NCBI RefSeq assembly: GCF_000474275.2
Contig: NZ_ATAE01000003.1
Location: 179,831 to 243,830, forward strand
DNA length: 64,000 bases
Direction of reading: 5' to 3'
DNA from: Alkalihalophilus marmarensis DSM 21297
GTDB taxonomy: Bacteria > Bacillota > Bacilli > Bacillales > Bacillaceae_D
The notes beneath the pieces are model-generated. The model did no database searches. It worked only from the letters and a program-made list of their open reading frames with translations, and was not told the DNA's origin. This document shows positions 43,895 to 54,178 of this stretch, piece after piece (position 1 is the stretch's first letter; each line of letters opens with the position of its first letter). The translations under genes were made by a program, and so were the position numbers.

Positions 43895-45505
43895 CTAATT
43901 TAATTTCAAACCAAACACCTCGCCGCCACGGCTTGCGACAACGACATAATTGTTATAAACAGCAGGGGATGCTTCCACATTTGCCCTAAGATTCATTACA
44001 TCTAGCACTTCTCCTAAACGTGCACTGATCAAATGCATATTGCCGGCTGAATCTGCTTGAAGGATATACGCATCTCCGTTATCTGTATAAACATCAATTG
44101 GAGAGGACCATGCATAATTGGTCATCAGAAGACGCCACTCCTCTTCGCCTGTTTCTTTATTTACAGCGACCATTAATCCACCATTTATCGTGTCGTAACG
44201 TGCTATCGTGAAAATAACGAGATGATCTATTTCCTCCTTGCCGACTATAGGAGTGGCTAGCATCCCACCGTTCACATCTGGGATGGAGTAAGCTGGATAG
44301 CTAAGGCTCCATATAACCTCACCAGTAATGCCGTCTATTTTGCGGAGCAGACAATAACCGAATGATCCTTGGTGGTCCACTTCTGTTCCTGTATAGATGA
44401 AAGGGTGGTTTTCTTCTTCATCTATAACAATCGTCGCATCTGTATCATCCGTTGCTTCTAGCGCAAATATCGGAGTAGAATTTTCTAAATCGATTGCTAT
44501 TACACTCCCACCATTATCTGCAAAATATGCAATGTTTCGATAAACAGCGATCGAATTTTCAATTCCTTGATGTGAGTTATTTGCCACTTTATATCGGGCT
44601 TTTTTAATCTCAGGCTTTACAGAAATAGATTTCTGTTCACGGTCGAACGTGGTATTAAGATTTGCATGATAAAATAGGCCGTTTTCTCCGCCAAGCACTA
44701 GTTGATCAAGCTCACGGTTAATGAGTGCTGCCCCGTCAAATGCCCCCCATCCTCGATAAGCCCAAGGATCAACTCCAGGAATAAAAAATAGTTCACTTCC
44801 ATCTATTAGACTAAAAATGCGATATCCTATTGGACTCTCAGGAATTCCTTGACCAACGTACAAGAGGGGGTAGCCGCGCGGATCAATAGAAACAGAGCCT
44901 TTAATTGGGCCCCCTACTTTAATTGGAGGTCTTGTTTGAATGCCTGTTTCTAGCTCAGCAAAATAGACAGATCCATCAAGCGATCCGTAAATGACCTCTG
45001 TAAATCTTTTTTGATTTTTAAAAGACTTATCAACATTCATAATGGCACGTACCTCGTCATCCCATGTGATGATACTAGGCTGTCCTGTCCAGCCGGCCCC
45101 TCCGCCCCACTTGTGATGAGAGCCGGTACGGAAACTCCATGCTTTTTCAATGTGAGAAACGTTTGTAGAGATACGTCCGTAGGCGGGTGCAGTGCGATTG
45201 TGGTTTCCTCTAAATGTAAGAACACCAGGGACGTCGGTATACTTCTCAGGAAACAAGGCGGAATCAAATTCAACGTCCGCTTTAGATTCGTATGTAAGAG
45301 TTGGTATTTCTTGTTTTTCTATATGTACCGCTTGATAAGCTGGGATAGGGGCTTGAAAGCTCTTTTGCTCTACCTTCATATAGATGTGATCCGCAGCGTA
45401 TAATTTTTCATCAGCTGAGACTCGGTCACCAGTTATCGTTTTAATTGTACAGCCGTTTGAGAATAACAAAGTTATCATCATTAAGATTACCAGGTGCCAT
45501 TTCAA
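43895..45505 (-). CDS. PQQ-type beta-propeller lipoprotein
   Basis: 536 residues from TTG 45505, 10 nt behind AAGGGA; GTG 45514 sits too close to that box and the frame back to 45649 is rejected. An N-terminal hydrophobic signal ends LLFSNGC, a plausible lipidation site. After a linker (about 25-90), repeats of W/Y-rich blades follow (AIMNVDKS; GSLDGSVYFAELETG; GLMVAVNKETGEEEWRLLMT; MHLISARLGEVLDVMNL; VASRGGEVFGLKLN), as in PQQ-binding-like propellers. It is probably a cell-surface scaffold or binding protein; no catalytic motif is recognised. Confidence 0.8.
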   Translation of the reverse strand: MKWHLVILMMITLLFSNGCTIKTITGDRVSADEKLYAADHIYMKVEQKSFQAPIPAYQAVHIEKQEIPTLTYESKADVEFDSALFPEKYTDVPGVLTFRGNHNRTAPAYGRISTNVSHIEKAWSFRTGSHHKWGGGAGWTGQPSIITWDDEVRAIMNVDKSFKNQKRFTEVIYGSLDGSVYFAELETGIQTRPPIKVGGPIKGSVSIDPRGYPLLYVGQGIPESPIGYRIFSLIDGSELFFIPGVDPWAYRGWGAFDGAALINRELDQLVLGGENGLFYHANLNTTFDREQKSISVKPEIKKARYKVANNSHQGIENSIAVYRNIAYFADNGGSVIAIDLENSTPIFALEATDDTDATIVIDEEENHPFIYTGTEVDHQGSFGYCLLRKIDGITGEVIWSLSYPAYSIPDVNGGMLATPIVGKEEIDHLVIFTIARYDTINGGLMVAVNKETGEEEWRLLMTNYAWSSPIDVYTDNGDAYILQADSAGNMHLISARLGEVLDVMNLRANVEASPAVYNNYVVVASRGGEVFGLKLN

Positions 45506-45742
45506 TTTTTTCACTTCCCTTAACAGGTGCACTTTTTCAATATATTGTAAGGGGTTTCCGGTGAAAAAGGTGACGGAAATTGTAGGTGAATGATAAAGAA
45601 GTTTCGGGGGGAAGTGACATAGGACGGAGTTTATAATAAGAAGATTCACGTAAAAGAGGTACAGTGAAATGAGGAGAATGCTTCGAAGTTTAATGATTAA
45701 TATTAAAATTATTCCTCACAAAAATAAATTTCCCAACAACTA

Positions 45743-45771
45743 TTGAAAATTCATAACATTTCAGCTATATT
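45743..45771 (+). promoter_or_regulatory. lctP promoter
   Basis: TTGAAA and TATATT separated by 17 nt, 70 bp ahead of the lctP start codon, in the 336-base gap after the propeller gene. The rest of that gap up to the promoter shows nothing clear. Confidence 0.7.
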
Positions 45772-45784
45772 GAAAGCACTTACA
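45770..45784 (+). promoter_or_regulatory. cre-like site at the lctP start point
   Basis: ttgaaagcacttaca agrees with the cre consensus except that the central CG is CA. It overlaps the expected transcription start. Confidence 0.5.
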
Positions 45785-45787
45785 TAT

Positions 45788-45806
45788 AAGGTCATCAGAT
45801 GACCTT
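45788..45806 (+). promoter_or_regulatory. LutR operator before lctP
   Basis: aaggtcatcagatgacctt is a perfect palindrome with a 3-nt centre. It matches the FadR/LutR-type GntR operator form (TCATC-AGATGA) and lies just downstream of the promoter, the right place to block lctP transcription. The cognate repressor gene lutR is 5 kb downstream. Confidence 0.8.
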
Positions 45807-45841
45807 ATGATTATTTTATGGTATAAAGGGGAGGGGCAGGA

Positions 45842-47626
45842 ATGAGTTTAGGAATTTTATCGTTATTCGCATTAATACCAATACTGACGGTTTTTTTGTT
45901 TCTTGTTATTTTTAGGTGGCCGGCTAAGCATGCTATGCCAATAGCTTTTGTGGTTACCGTAGTTATGGCGTTATTTGTTTGGGAAGTGCCGGCTGCACAA
46001 ATTGCAGCAGCCAGTACAAAAGGTGTGGTGACGGCACTTGAGGTGCTATTTATCGTCTTTGGTGCCGTACTCATGCTGAATACACTAAAAGAAAGTGGAG
46101 CGATCCAAACAATTCGTCAAGGGTTTATTGATATCTCTCCAGACCGGCGAGTGCAGGCTATTATTATTTGCTGGCTGTTTGGATCCTTTATTGAAGGCGC
46201 TTCCGGCTGGGGGACACCGGCTGCCGTACTAGCACCTTTATTGGTTGCAATTGGCTTTCCTGCAATGGCAGCCGTCATGGTAGCCTTGATTATTCAATCC
46301 ACTCCGGTATCTTACGGGGCTGTTGGAACACCAATCTTAATAGGTGTGCAGTCTGGGTTAACCGGCTCTGATAATGTGGTTCAGGCTTCAGCAAGTCTTG
46401 GTATGAGTTTTGAAGAGTATATTCGAATGATTGGCGGTCAAGTAGCTATATTTCATGGGATTGTAGGGCTGTTTATTCCATTAATTATGGTCACGATGCT
46501 GACGTTATTCTTTGGGCCTAAAAAGTCGTTGAAGGCAGGTATGGAAGTATGGAAATTTGCTCTATTTGCAGGTCTTGCTTTTACCATTCCATATGCACTA
46601 GTTGCTAATTTCCTTGGACCTGAATTTCCATCATTGTTCGGTGGTTTAATTGGTCTTGCGATTGTTGTACCAGCTGCAAAAAAGGGTTGGTGTATACCTA
46701 AAACTAAATGGGATTTTGAACATTCATCTAAATGGGATCCAGAATGGACAGGAACACTGTCAGCTACAACTATATCAAAAACGACCATTAGTCCGTTAAA
46801 GGCATGGCTGCCGTATATTTTAATGGGAGTGTTACTCGTCATTACGCGATTAAATGTCCTTCCGTTTGGCGATTGGCTGAAGCTTGCCAAAATTCATATT
46901 GAATCTGTATTTGGAACACAGATTGCTATTGAGAGTACGCCGTTTTTCTTGCCAGGTTTTATTATGGTACTGATGTCCCTATTAGGCTATATCTTATACA
47001 GCATGAATCAGACAACGTATGGAACGGCAGTGAAAAATTCAACAAAAATGATTATTGGAGCAGCACCGGCCTTGCTGTTTGCTGTGCCAATGGTGCAAGT
47101 ATTTATTAATTCAGGAGTTAACACAACTGGGTATACGAGTATGCCGCTAGTATTAGCTGAGGGTGTCTCAGTATTAATGGGACAAAATTGGCCGCTTGTT
47201 GCACCAGCCATTGGGGCATTAGGGGCATTTGTGGCAGGTAGTAATACGATTAGTAATATGATGTTTGCGATGTTTCAGTTCGGTACAGCTGAAAATGTTG
47301 GCATTAATCCGGCAACAATTGTCGCTCTACAAGCCGTTGGCGGAGCGGCAGGAAATATGATTTGTGTTCATAATGTAGTTGCAGCATCAGCTACAGCAGG
47401 TCTTGTCGGGAGAGAAGGAACGCTTATACGAAAAATGTTAATACCTACCTTCTATTATGTCTTCTTTGCAGGCGCTGTTGGGTATATAGCTATAAATGGT
47501 ATTGGCTTAAATATCGGAACATTCATGGCAGCAGTCGTTGTTATTGCGATCGTATCCATCATTATAAAAGAGAATCGTAAGGAAAAGATAACAGAAGATC
47601 ACAGGCAGCAAAAGTTCGGAGGTTGA
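45842..47626 (+). CDS. lctP: L-lactate permease (LctP/LldP family)
   Basis: A 594-residue membrane carrier that takes up lactate for the Lut enzymes. About 13-14 hydrophobic spans. Family segments: [38 protein letters not shown], a large cytoplasmic loop (about 280-320), [19 protein letters not shown] and [19 protein letters not shown]. It is followed by lutA 5 bp later, so lactate uptake and oxidation share a transcript controlled by the LutR operator upstream. Confidence 0.95.
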   Translation: MSLGILSLFALIPILTVFLFLVIFRWPAKHAMPIAFVVTVVMALFVWEVPAAQIAAASTKGVVTALEVLFIVFGAVLMLNTLKESGAIQTIRQGFIDISPDRRVQAIIICWLFGSFIEGASGWGTPAAVLAPLLVAIGFPAMAAVMVALIIQSTPVSYGAVGTPILIGVQSGLTGSDNVVQASASLGMSFEEYIRMIGGQVAIFHGIVGLFIPLIMVTMLTLFFGPKKSLKAGMEVWKFALFAGLAFTIPYALVANFLGPEFPSLFGGLIGLAIVVPAAKKGWCIPKTKWDFEHSSKWDPEWTGTLSATTISKTTISPLKAWLPYILMGVLLVITRLNVLPFGDWLKLAKIHIESVFGTQIAIESTPFFLPGFIMVLMSLLGYILYSMNQTTYGTAVKNSTKMIIGAAPALLFAVPMVQVFINSGVNTTGYTSMPLVLAEGVSVLMGQNWPLVAPAIGALGAFVAGSNTISNMMFAMFQFGTAENVGINPATIVALQAVGGAAGNMICVHNVVAASATAGLVGREGTLIRKMLIPTFYYVFFAGAVGYIAINGIGLNIGTFMAAVVVIAIVSIIIKENRKEKITEDHRQQKFGG

Positions 47627-47631
47627 TTTAA

Positions 47632-48366
47632 ATGAAAGTTTCATTATTTATTACCTGTTTGGCCGATGTATTTTATCCAGGAGTGGGGAAAGACACGGTT
47701 GAAGTATTAGAGAGATTAGGATGCGAAGTGGATTTTCCAGAAAAGCAGACTTGTTGCGGGCAGCCGGCATTTAACAGCGGCTATCATAAAGATACAAAGA
47801 AAGTGGCTAAGCATATGATTGAGACATTTGCTCATTCTGATTATGTAGTGATGCCCTCAGGTTCTTGTGCATCGATGATTCATGAATACCATGATTTATT
47901 AAAAGATGAGCCAAAATGGCAGGTGCGAGCAGAGGATTTGGCGAAAAAAACTTACGAGTTTACGCAATTTCTTGTTCATGTGCTTAAAGTTGAAAAGGTG
48001 AATGCCAGCTTACATGCGAATGCAACCTATCATACATCTTGTCACATGACACGATTACTAGGGGAGAAAGAAGCTCCTTTTAAACTCCTTGATCAAGTAG
48101 AAGGCTTGAACCTGCAGACCTTGCCTAATCGCGAGGCATGCTGCGGATTTGGGGGAACATTTGCAGTGAAGATGTCACCAATTTCTGAACAAATGGTCGA
48201 TGAAAAGGTTCGTCATATTGAAGAAACGAAAGCGGAGCTATTAATTGGGGCAGATTGCGGGTGCTTGATGAATATTGGCGGACGGATAGAGCGCAATGGA
48301 AAGCCAGTCAAAGTGATGCATATTGCACAAGTATTAAACAGCCAAGAATCTGTGAAGAAAGGGTGA
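47632..48366 (+). CDS. lutA: Lactate utilization iron-sulfur protein LutA
   Basis: 244 residues. Two CCG-type cysteine domains bind Fe-S or serve electron transfer to quinone: [14 protein letters not shown] (about residue 42), GSCASM, then [17 protein letters not shown] (about residue 168) and GADCGCL. LutA works with LutB and LutC to oxidise L-lactate to pyruvate at the membrane. SD GGAGG. It is the first of three lut genes here. Confidence 0.95.
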   Translation: MKVSLFITCLADVFYPGVGKDTVEVLERLGCEVDFPEKQTCCGQPAFNSGYHKDTKKVAKHMIETFAHSDYVVMPSGSCASMIHEYHDLLKDEPKWQVRAEDLAKKTYEFTQFLVHVLKVEKVNASLHANATYHTSCHMTRLLGEKEAPFKLLDQVEGLNLQTLPNREACCGFGGTFAVKMSPISEQMVDEKVRHIEETKAELLIGADCGCLMNIGGRIERNGKPVKVMHIAQVLNSQESVKKG

Positions 48367-48373
48367 ATAGTTC

Positions 48374-49834
48374 ATGGCAGTAAAAATAGGCGACCCCAAT
48401 TTTAATACACGAGTAGAAAAAGGGTTAAAAAATACATTTATGCGACAAGCTGTTACATCCGCTCAAGAACGGCTGAAAATGGCCAAGTCGAAAGCAGAAG
48501 ATGAGCTCGGAAATTGGCAGGAGTGGCGCAATATAGCTGAAGAGATTCGCACGCATACATTGGAAAATATTGATTACTACTTGCATCAGCTAAGTGAAAA
48601 CGTAAGCAATAACGGCGGGCATGTTTTCTTTGCGGAAACAGCAGAAGAAGCAAATGCTTACATTAAAGAAGTTGCTCAAAAGAAAAACGCAAAGAAAGTC
48701 ATTAAATCTAAATCGATGGTGACAGAAGAAATTAGTATGAATGAAGCGCTTGAAAGTGTTGGGTGTGAAGTGATTGAATCTGATCTTGGAGAATATATTC
48801 TCCAAATTGATGATCATGACCCACCGTCTCATATCGTCGCCCCGGCTCTCCATAAAAACAGAGAACAAATACGTGAAACCTTTGAAGAGAAGAAAGGATA
48901 CACGAACACGTCTAAACCAGAAGAGCTGACGTTATTTGCAAGAGAGCAGCTGCGTAAAGAGTTCTTAGAAGCTGACATTGGGGTAACTGGCTGTAACTTT
49001 GCAGTTGCAGAGTCAGGAAGTATTTCACTAGTGACAAATGAAGGAAACGCAAGGCTTGCTACAACTCTTCCTAAAACACAGATCACAGTGATGGGGATGG
49101 AACGTGTCGTACCTACTTGGGAAGAGCTTGATATTTTAGTCAGCATGCTTTGCAGGAGTGCGGTTGGTCAAAAGCTGACAAGTTATATTACAGGGCTGAC
49201 CGGTGCAAAAGCAGAAGGAGACCTAGATGGACCGGAAGAATTCCATCTAGTAATTGTGGATAACGGACGTTCAAATATTTTAGGAACAGAATTTCAATCA
49301 GCTCTTAATTGTATTCGTTGCGCAGCTTGTATTAATGTTTGTCCGGTGTACCGTCATGTAGGAGGCCATTCGTATGGCTCGATTTATCCAGGCCCGATTG
49401 GTGCAGTGCTGACGCCATTATTAGAGGGCTATGATGACCATAAAGAGCTGCCATATGCTTCTAGTTTATGTGCAGCCTGTACGGATGCTTGCCCAGTAAA
49501 GATTCCTCTTCATGAACTGCTCGTTAAGCATAGAAGAAATATTGCTGAAGAGAAACGTACGACCCTTTCTGAAACGTTGGCTATGAAGGGATTTGGAATG
49601 GTTGCAAGCTCGCCATCCCTCTTTAATATGAGTACAAGAACGGCTCCAATGATGCTCTCACCATTTACGAAGGATGGAAAAGTCTCAAATGGTCTAGGCC
49701 CGTTAAAATCATGGACTGATATTCGTGATTTTCCTGAAAGTAAAAAAGAGAGATTCAGAGATTGGTTTAAAAAACGTGAAGGTCAAAAGGGAGGGACACA
49801 CCATGATTCAACATCGCGAAACATTTCTCAATAA
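48374..49834 (+). CDS. lutB: Lactate utilization iron-sulfur protein LutB
   Basis: 486 residues. An N-terminal LUD domain (about 60-300, [20 protein letters not shown]) and two 4Fe-4S motifs [16 protein letters not shown] (about 313-328) and [17 protein letters not shown] (about 370-386). The C-terminus is a conserved helical tail. It overlaps lutC by 32 nt, giving coupled translation and a fixed ratio. The SD is weak (AAAGGGTGA). Confidence 0.95.
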   Translation: MAVKIGDPNFNTRVEKGLKNTFMRQAVTSAQERLKMAKSKAEDELGNWQEWRNIAEEIRTHTLENIDYYLHQLSENVSNNGGHVFFAETAEEANAYIKEVAQKKNAKKVIKSKSMVTEEISMNEALESVGCEVIESDLGEYILQIDDHDPPSHIVAPALHKNREQIRETFEEKKGYTNTSKPEELTLFAREQLRKEFLEADIGVTGCNFAVAESGSISLVTNEGNARLATTLPKTQITVMGMERVVPTWEELDILVSMLCRSAVGQKLTSYITGLTGAKAEGDLDGPEEFHLVIVDNGRSNILGTEFQSALNCIRCAACINVCPVYRHVGGHSYGSIYPGPIGAVLTPLLEGYDDHKELPYASSLCAACTDACPVKIPLHELLVKHRRNIAEEKRTTLSETLAMKGFGMVASSPSLFNMSTRTAPMMLSPFTKDGKVSNGLGPLKSWTDIRDFPESKKERFRDWFKKREGQKGGTHHDSTSRNISQ

Positions 49835-50498
49835 CGTAGCCAAGAAGCTCGGACGTGCGAGAAAGACAACAGGAGTTACCCGCCCGGATTATCGTCATAA
49901 GCCTCAGTTAGAGGTGATGAATGATTTCACTCAAGATGAGCTTGTTTCTGTCCTTAAAACACAATGTCTTGCTATTCATACAGATGTCAAGGAAACGAAG
50001 CTAGAAGCTCTTGTAAGTGCTATTGACGAAGTACTTGATGAGTACCAAGCCGAGTCTGTGATCACATGGGCAGATTCAAGATTTGAGGAATACGGCCTTA
50101 AATCTTTTCAGGAAAGAGATACAGTGGATGTATGGGAGGCAGATGAAAACAGCAAATCTGTTGAAATAGCGGAACGTGCTGATGTCGGAATAACATTTGC
50201 GGATTACACCTTAGCTGAATCGGGTACCGTTGTATTGTTAAGTGATAAAGGTAAAGGGCGCTCTGTTAGTTTGCTGCCGACTTATTATATCGCAATTATA
50301 CCTAAGAGCACTCTTGTTCCTCGTATGACACAGGCAACTAGTGCAATCCATGAAATGGCTAAGAAGAGTGGAAGCCGCATTCCTTCTTGCATCAATTTCA
50401 TTTCAGGACCTAGTAATAGTGCAGATATTGAGATGAATTTAGTCGTCGGTGTACATGGGCCTGTTCGTGCCTGCTATATCATTGTAGACGATATGTAA
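49803..50498 (+). CDS. lutC: Lactate utilization protein LutC
   Basis: 231 residues from ATG 49803, behind GGGAGGG inside the end of lutB; a longer frame to 49725 is rejected. A single LUD domain ([56 protein letters not shown]). It completes LutABC. A hairpin follows the stop. Confidence 0.95.
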   Translation: MIQHRETFLNNVAKKLGRARKTTGVTRPDYRHKPQLEVMNDFTQDELVSVLKTQCLAIHTDVKETKLEALVSAIDEVLDEYQAESVITWADSRFEEYGLKSFQERDTVDVWEADENSKSVEIAERADVGITFADYTLAESGTVVLLSDKGKGRSVSLLPTYYIAIIPKSTLVPRMTQATSAIHEMAKKSGSRIPSCINFISGPSNSADIEMNLVVGVHGPVRACYIIVDDM

Positions 50499-50500
50499 GG

Positions 50501-50532
50501 ATAAGCCAGCCATGATTTAATGGCTGGCTTAT
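50501..50532 (+). other. Hairpin after lutC
   Basis: A perfect 13-bp stem ataagccagccat / atggctggcttat with a 6-nt loop. No T tract follows, so it may act as a weak terminator or mRNA stabiliser, allowing some readthrough into lutR. Confidence 0.75.
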
Positions 50533-50590
50533 GTTGATGGAAGAGGTCTATGCTATAATAAGAGCAATTGAATTGAACGAGGTGCAAGAA

Positions 50591-51304
50591 ATGGCATTTA
50601 AACATGTACAAACAAAAAAGGTATCTGAAGTGATTAGAGAGCAGCTCGAGGAAATGATCCGGACGGGCGAGGTGCAGCCAGGTGAGAAGCTTGATTCTGT
50701 TGAAAAGCTGGCGAAAGAATTTAATGTGAGCCGTTCGGCTGTTAGAGAAGCACTTAGTGCCCTAAGAGCTGTTGGGTTAATTACGATTCGTCAAGGAGAA
50801 GGAACCTTTGTTAATAAATATGATTTTTCTAATATGATTGCACCAGTAGCGGAAAGAAGAATTATTTCTAAACCAGAAATGCTGGAATTGTTTCAAGTGA
50901 GAAAAATAATTGAAGTCGGGGCGGCAAGCTTAGCAGCTGAGAATCGAAAAGATAAAGATGTTGAAGCAATGAGAGAGGCTTTAAAAGAGATGGAAGCCGC
51001 TTCAGGAGATGAAGATCTGGGGGAGAGGGCCGATGTGAAATTCCATCTAGCTTTAGCTAACGCCACTGGAAACAATATTTTGAAAGATATGATGCAGCAG
51101 CTTTCAGATACTTTAGGGAGGACAATGTTTGAGAGCAGAAGAATTGCATTATTTTCGGATCAGCAAACATTTGACCGCCTTCAAGTGGAGCATGAGAAGA
51201 TTTTAGAGGCGATAGAAAAGAAAGATTCAAATGGAGCTAACCAAGCGATGCTTGAACATTTAATAAATGTAGAGAATACATTAACAGCCTATCATGATAA
51301 ATAA
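50591..51304 (+). CDS. lutR: GntR/FadR-type regulator LutR
   Basis: 237 residues from ATG 50591, 6 nt behind GAGGTG. N-terminal GntR HTH (PGEKLDSVEKLAKEFNVSRS; AVREALSALRAVGLITIRQG) and a C-terminal FCD ligand domain with the metal-binding Asp/His set (DVKFHLALANATGN; QVEHEKILEAIEKKD). In B. subtilis LutR represses the lut operon until lactate is present. It lies 92 bp after lutC, and the palindrome at 45788 is its likely site. Confidence 0.88.
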   Translation: MAFKHVQTKKVSEVIREQLEEMIRTGEVQPGEKLDSVEKLAKEFNVSRSAVREALSALRAVGLITIRQGEGTFVNKYDFSNMIAPVAERRIISKPEMLELFQVRKIIEVGAASLAAENRKDKDVEAMREALKEMEAASGDEDLGERADVKFHLALANATGNNILKDMMQQLSDTLGRTMFESRRIALFSDQQTFDRLQVEHEKILEAIEKKDSNGANQAMLEHLINVENTLTAYHDK

Positions 51305-51311
51305 GAAAGTA

Positions 51312-51346
51312 CGCAGCACTCATCCTTAGATTAGTGCTGCTTTTCT
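51312..51346 (+). terminator. Terminator of lutR
   Basis: Arms gcagcact / agtgctgc and TTTTCT after them. Confidence 0.8.
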
Positions 51347-51408
51347 AGTTTAATGATGGTTTTTAAAGTAATATAAGAAGTAAGGTCATCAAAATGGGAG
51401 GCTGAACG

Positions 51409-52104
51409 ATGTTATCAAAATCTCAAAAATCCCTTGTTAAAATGAAATGGGAGAATGTTCTGTTTGCGCATTGGGCATATGATCCACGTATTATACAAGA
51501 AAAGCTGCCTAAGGGGATGAAAGTTGATACTTACAAAGGGAAAGCTTATATTGGAGTGGTTTCTTTTCTGATGAATGAGATTCACCCTACAATCTTCCCT
51601 GAAAAAGTTAGTTTCTCTATGCCGGAAATTAATGTCCGTACTTATGTAGAGGTAGATGGGAAAAAGGGAGTTCTTTTTTTGAGCTTATATACAGATAGTA
51701 AAATAAGTGTGCTTGGAGCAAATGCTTTTTTTGATATGCCCTATTTTCACTCGGATATTACAATGAAAAGAGAAGGCGATCTTACTTATTTTGAAAGTAT
51801 AAGAAAGGCAAATCAAGCGGTATTTAAAGGAGAGTATTCCTCCAAAAGCGACGTTTTCGCTGCGCGTGAAGAATCTCTAGAATATTGGCTGACTGAGCGT
51901 TATCGGTTATATTCAACAGCAAAAAATGGAGACATTCAATACGGTGATATTAAACATGAACAATGGCCCCTGCAGCAAGCAGGAGTCAACATTAAAGAGA
52001 ATTCCTTGATCTTGGCCGCCGGGCTGCTTTCTCAAAAAGGAGAACCTCATCTGCTTTATAGTCCAGGTGTGACAGTTGATATTGGGATGATTCAAAAATA
52101 TTAA
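51409..52104 (+). CDS. YqjF-like DUF2071 protein
   Basis: A 231-residue soluble protein matching the B. subtilis YqjF/DUF2071 pattern: FAHWAYDPRIIQEKLPKGM, YIGVVSFLMNEIHP, INVRTYVEVDGKKGVLFLSL, and the late LLYSPGVTVDIGMI. The fold is related to acetoacetate decarboxylase, but the biological role is unknown. SD GGGAGG. An aaggtcatc half site (51383-51391) resembles one arm of the LutR operator just upstream. Confidence 0.85.
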   Translation: MLSKSQKSLVKMKWENVLFAHWAYDPRIIQEKLPKGMKVDTYKGKAYIGVVSFLMNEIHPTIFPEKVSFSMPEINVRTYVEVDGKKGVLFLSLYTDSKISVLGANAFFDMPYFHSDITMKREGDLTYFESIRKANQAVFKGEYSSKSDVFAAREESLEYWLTERYRLYSTAKNGDIQYGDIKHEQWPLQQAGVNIKENSLILAAGLLSQKGEPHLLYSPGVTVDIGMIQKY

Positions 52105-52140
52105 AGAATCGCAGACATTTGCTCTGCGGTTCTTTTTATT
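52105..52140 (+). terminator. Rho-independent terminator
   Basis: An 11-bp stem agaatcgcaga / tctgcggttct (one G-T) with TTTTTA after it. Confidence 0.88.
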
Positions 52141-52221
52141 CTTAAAGAAAATTACTTATCACCTGCCAGCTCGAATATCAGTTATAATATGGAAAGTGAA
52201 TAAATAAGCAGGTGGTTGTGT

Positions 52222-52422
52222 TTGAAAACAAAATTAACTATATTTCTTAGTATTCTCGTAATCTATAATGGAATCAGGTATTTGGTTTATATTATGGATG
52301 GGTCTACTCATACATACGATTATGTAATGTTTAGCATTAATGTTCTAGCATTAGTTTTAGTGATTTATTCAATCTTAAAAGATAGATCTTTAAACAATAG
52401 AAAGAAGAGAAAAAACAGCTGA
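52222..52422 (+). CDS. Small membrane protein, 66 aa, two spans
   Basis: Starts at TTG 52222, behind AGGTGGT. Two hydrophobic helices (about 5-22, IFLSILVIYNGIRYLVYIM; about 33-50, SINVLALVLVIYSIL) and a basic tail RSLNNRKKRKNS. It is followed 11 bp later by another small membrane protein on the same strand. No family is recognised. Confidence 0.6.
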   Translation: MKTKLTIFLSILVIYNGIRYLVYIMDGSTHTYDYVMFSINVLALVLVIYSILKDRSLNNRKKRKNS

Positions 52423-52433
52423 GGTGATTCAAA

Positions 52434-52613
52434 GTGGATGAATTTGCAGGGGCTGCGTTATTTATTATGTTCCCGCTCCTTCTTTTCTTGGCAATCATCC
52501 TAACTTTAAGATGGCTTGTCGGAGAAAAATGGAATGAAAAAGAAAGAAAACAAAAACGATTAAAAGAACAGTTGGATCGAATTGAGAAGAAGATTGATCA
52601 ACTTCTAAAATAA
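52434..52613 (+). CDS. Small membrane protein with coiled-coil tail, 59 aa
   Basis: GTG start with GAGGTGAT 5 nt upstream. One membrane helix (ALFIMFPLLLFLAIILTLRW, about 8-27), then a charged helix (ERKQKRLKEQLDRIEKKIDQ) with heptad spacing. It is arranged tightly between the 66-residue peptide and the MFS gene, so all three may be co-transcribed. It resembles the 61-residue protein at 1557 in plan, not in sequence. Confidence 0.65.
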   Translation: MDEFAGAALFIMFPLLLFLAIILTLRWLVGEKWNEKERKQKRLKEQLDRIEKKIDQLLK

Positions 52614-52654
52614 AGAGAAATTTAGAAGAGAGGCATTCAAGTAGGGGGAGTGGG

Positions 52655-53926
52655 ATGACAAAGAAAAAAGGGATCCATTACAGCTGGATTGTACTGTTTG
52701 TTACATTTATTGCCCTGTTATTTGTTCAAGGAATACGACTATCGTTTGGCGCCTTTATTGAGCCTTGGGAAGAGAGTTTTGAAGCCAGCCGTGCCCAAAT
52801 TACGTCCGTGTCCCTTGTAAGCTATCTCGTGTTTGCAGTCTTGCAGCCATTTATCGGGAGGCTTATTGACCGAATTGGAGTAAAGATGGTTGTTATTTGG
52901 AGTATAGTCGTGGTTGGAGCAGCAATGATCCTAACGGCTTTTGCGACAAAGCCTTGGCAGATTGTTCTATTGTACGGAGTCATGGCCTCCATCGGATTTG
53001 GAGGGATGTCTAATGTAGTTGGGACGCTTGTTGTTGCGAAATGGTTTACGGTGAAAAAAGGATTTGCGATGGGAATCATGTCAGCAGGTACGGCAACAGG
53101 ACAGTTTAGTGTCGTTCCTTTGTCTATTCTCATGATCGAAGCGATAGGTTGGAAGTTGACGGTTATGATTTTAGGAATGATTATTCTCATTGTTCTCCTT
53201 CCAATCATCTTACTCTTATTTAAAGCCTCACCTAAAGAGAAGGGAATTGAACCATATGGTGGAGCACTTCCTGAGAATGTCCCTGTATCTTCTGGGGGGA
53301 ACAGTTTAACATCAAAACCAAAAGGTTCGTTCTTTTTACAGAGGCCATTTCTATTTTTATTTTTCTCTTTTTTTATTTGCGGCTTTACAACAGTAGGTTT
53401 AATAGATACCCATCTTGTACCGTTTGCTCAGTATTGCGGGTTTACAGCTGCCACAGCAGGTGCAGCTGTTAGTACATTGGCTCTCTTCAATTTTTCAGGA
53501 ACAATTGTCTCTGGTTATCTATCTGATAAATGGGACAGCAGGTGGATGCTTGGAGGGCTTTATGGGCTGCGAGGGTTAACAATTATTATTTTGCTCGTCA
53601 TCGTTCATGAGCAACGTTTTTTCACCTTTTTCTTAGGGCAAACGGAACTTCTGTTTATATTTGCTATTTCATTTGGCATCGTTGATTTTGCCACCGTAGC
53701 TCCTACGATGAAATTGGCTTCAGAATATGCCGGTAAGACGATTATTGGACTTATGATCGGTCTGTTATTTTTTGGCCATCAAATAGGAGCAGCTCTGGGT
53801 TCTTTTATTCCAGGGGTATTATTTGATCAAACAGGGAGCTATGATATCACGTTTGTGACAGCGATCATTCTTTGTCTTGCTGCTTCCATTATGTGCTTTA
53901 TGCTTCCGCGTCCAAAACAAGTGTAG
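52655..53926 (+). CDS. MFS transporter (OFA/monocarboxylate-like)
   Basis: 423 residues and 12 predicted spans. The N-terminal half shows SFGAFIEPWEESFEASRAQI and the loop-2/3 motif GRLIDRIGVKMV; the central loop is at about 190-225. SFGIVDFATVAPTMKLASEY and GHQIGAALGSFIPGVLFDQTG fit the oxalate/formate antiporter-like group with many Bacillus members. The substrate is unknown, probably an organic acid. SD GGGGGAG with only 4 nt to ATG. Confidence 0.85.
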   Translation: MTKKKGIHYSWIVLFVTFIALLFVQGIRLSFGAFIEPWEESFEASRAQITSVSLVSYLVFAVLQPFIGRLIDRIGVKMVVIWSIVVVGAAMILTAFATKPWQIVLLYGVMASIGFGGMSNVVGTLVVAKWFTVKKGFAMGIMSAGTATGQFSVVPLSILMIEAIGWKLTVMILGMIILIVLLPIILLLFKASPKEKGIEPYGGALPENVPVSSGGNSLTSKPKGSFFLQRPFLFLFFSFFICGFTTVGLIDTHLVPFAQYCGFTAATAGAAVSTLALFNFSGTIVSGYLSDKWDSRWMLGGLYGLRGLTIIILLVIVHEQRFFTFFLGQTELLFIFAISFGIVDFATVAPTMKLASEYAGKTIIGLMIGLLFFGHQIGAALGSFIPGVLFDQTGSYDITFVTAIILCLAASIMCFMLPRPKQV

Positions 53927-53939
53927 GGGGTTGGAATAG

Positions 53940-54137
53940 ATGAATAAAAACATCAAAGTAGGACTACTGCTTATAACGCTCACATTCTTTGTTGGAATCC
54001 TTCTAGCAGGTTCACTTTCTTACTTTAATAGTAAAGAAATTCAGGCAGCTACGGAACAATGCTTCACACACGGCGGCACGCCCTTAGTTGAAATTGATAC
54101 ATTTGTGCTTGGTTATTCATTTTCATGTGAGACATAA
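53940..54137 (+). CDS. Small exported or anchored protein, 65 aa
   Basis: An N-terminal hydrophobic segment (KVGLLLITLTFFVGILLAGS) is followed by a short extracellular part with two Cys (EQCFTHGG and YSFSCET), which could form a disulfide. The start is 14 bp after the MFS gene, with AGGGGG upstream, so it is probably in the same operon. No family is recognised. Confidence 0.6.
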   Translation: MNKNIKVGLLLITLTFFVGILLAGSLSYFNSKEIQAATEQCFTHGGTPLVEIDTFVLGYSFSCET

Positions 54138-54143
54138 ATTGAA

Positions 54144-54174
54144 AGAGACGCCCTGTCAGGTGCGTCTCTTTTTG
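54144..54174. terminator. Terminator between convergent genes
   Basis: An 8-bp stem agagacgc / gcgtctct with TTTTTG on the plus strand. It lies 5 bp before the end of the oppositely oriented oxidoreductase gene. Confidence 0.8.
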
Positions 54175-54178
54175 TCTA

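Noticed and set aside
45011..45403. A 130-codon plus-strand open frame
   Set aside because: It is antisense to the propeller lipoprotein, whose repeats are clear; no SD.
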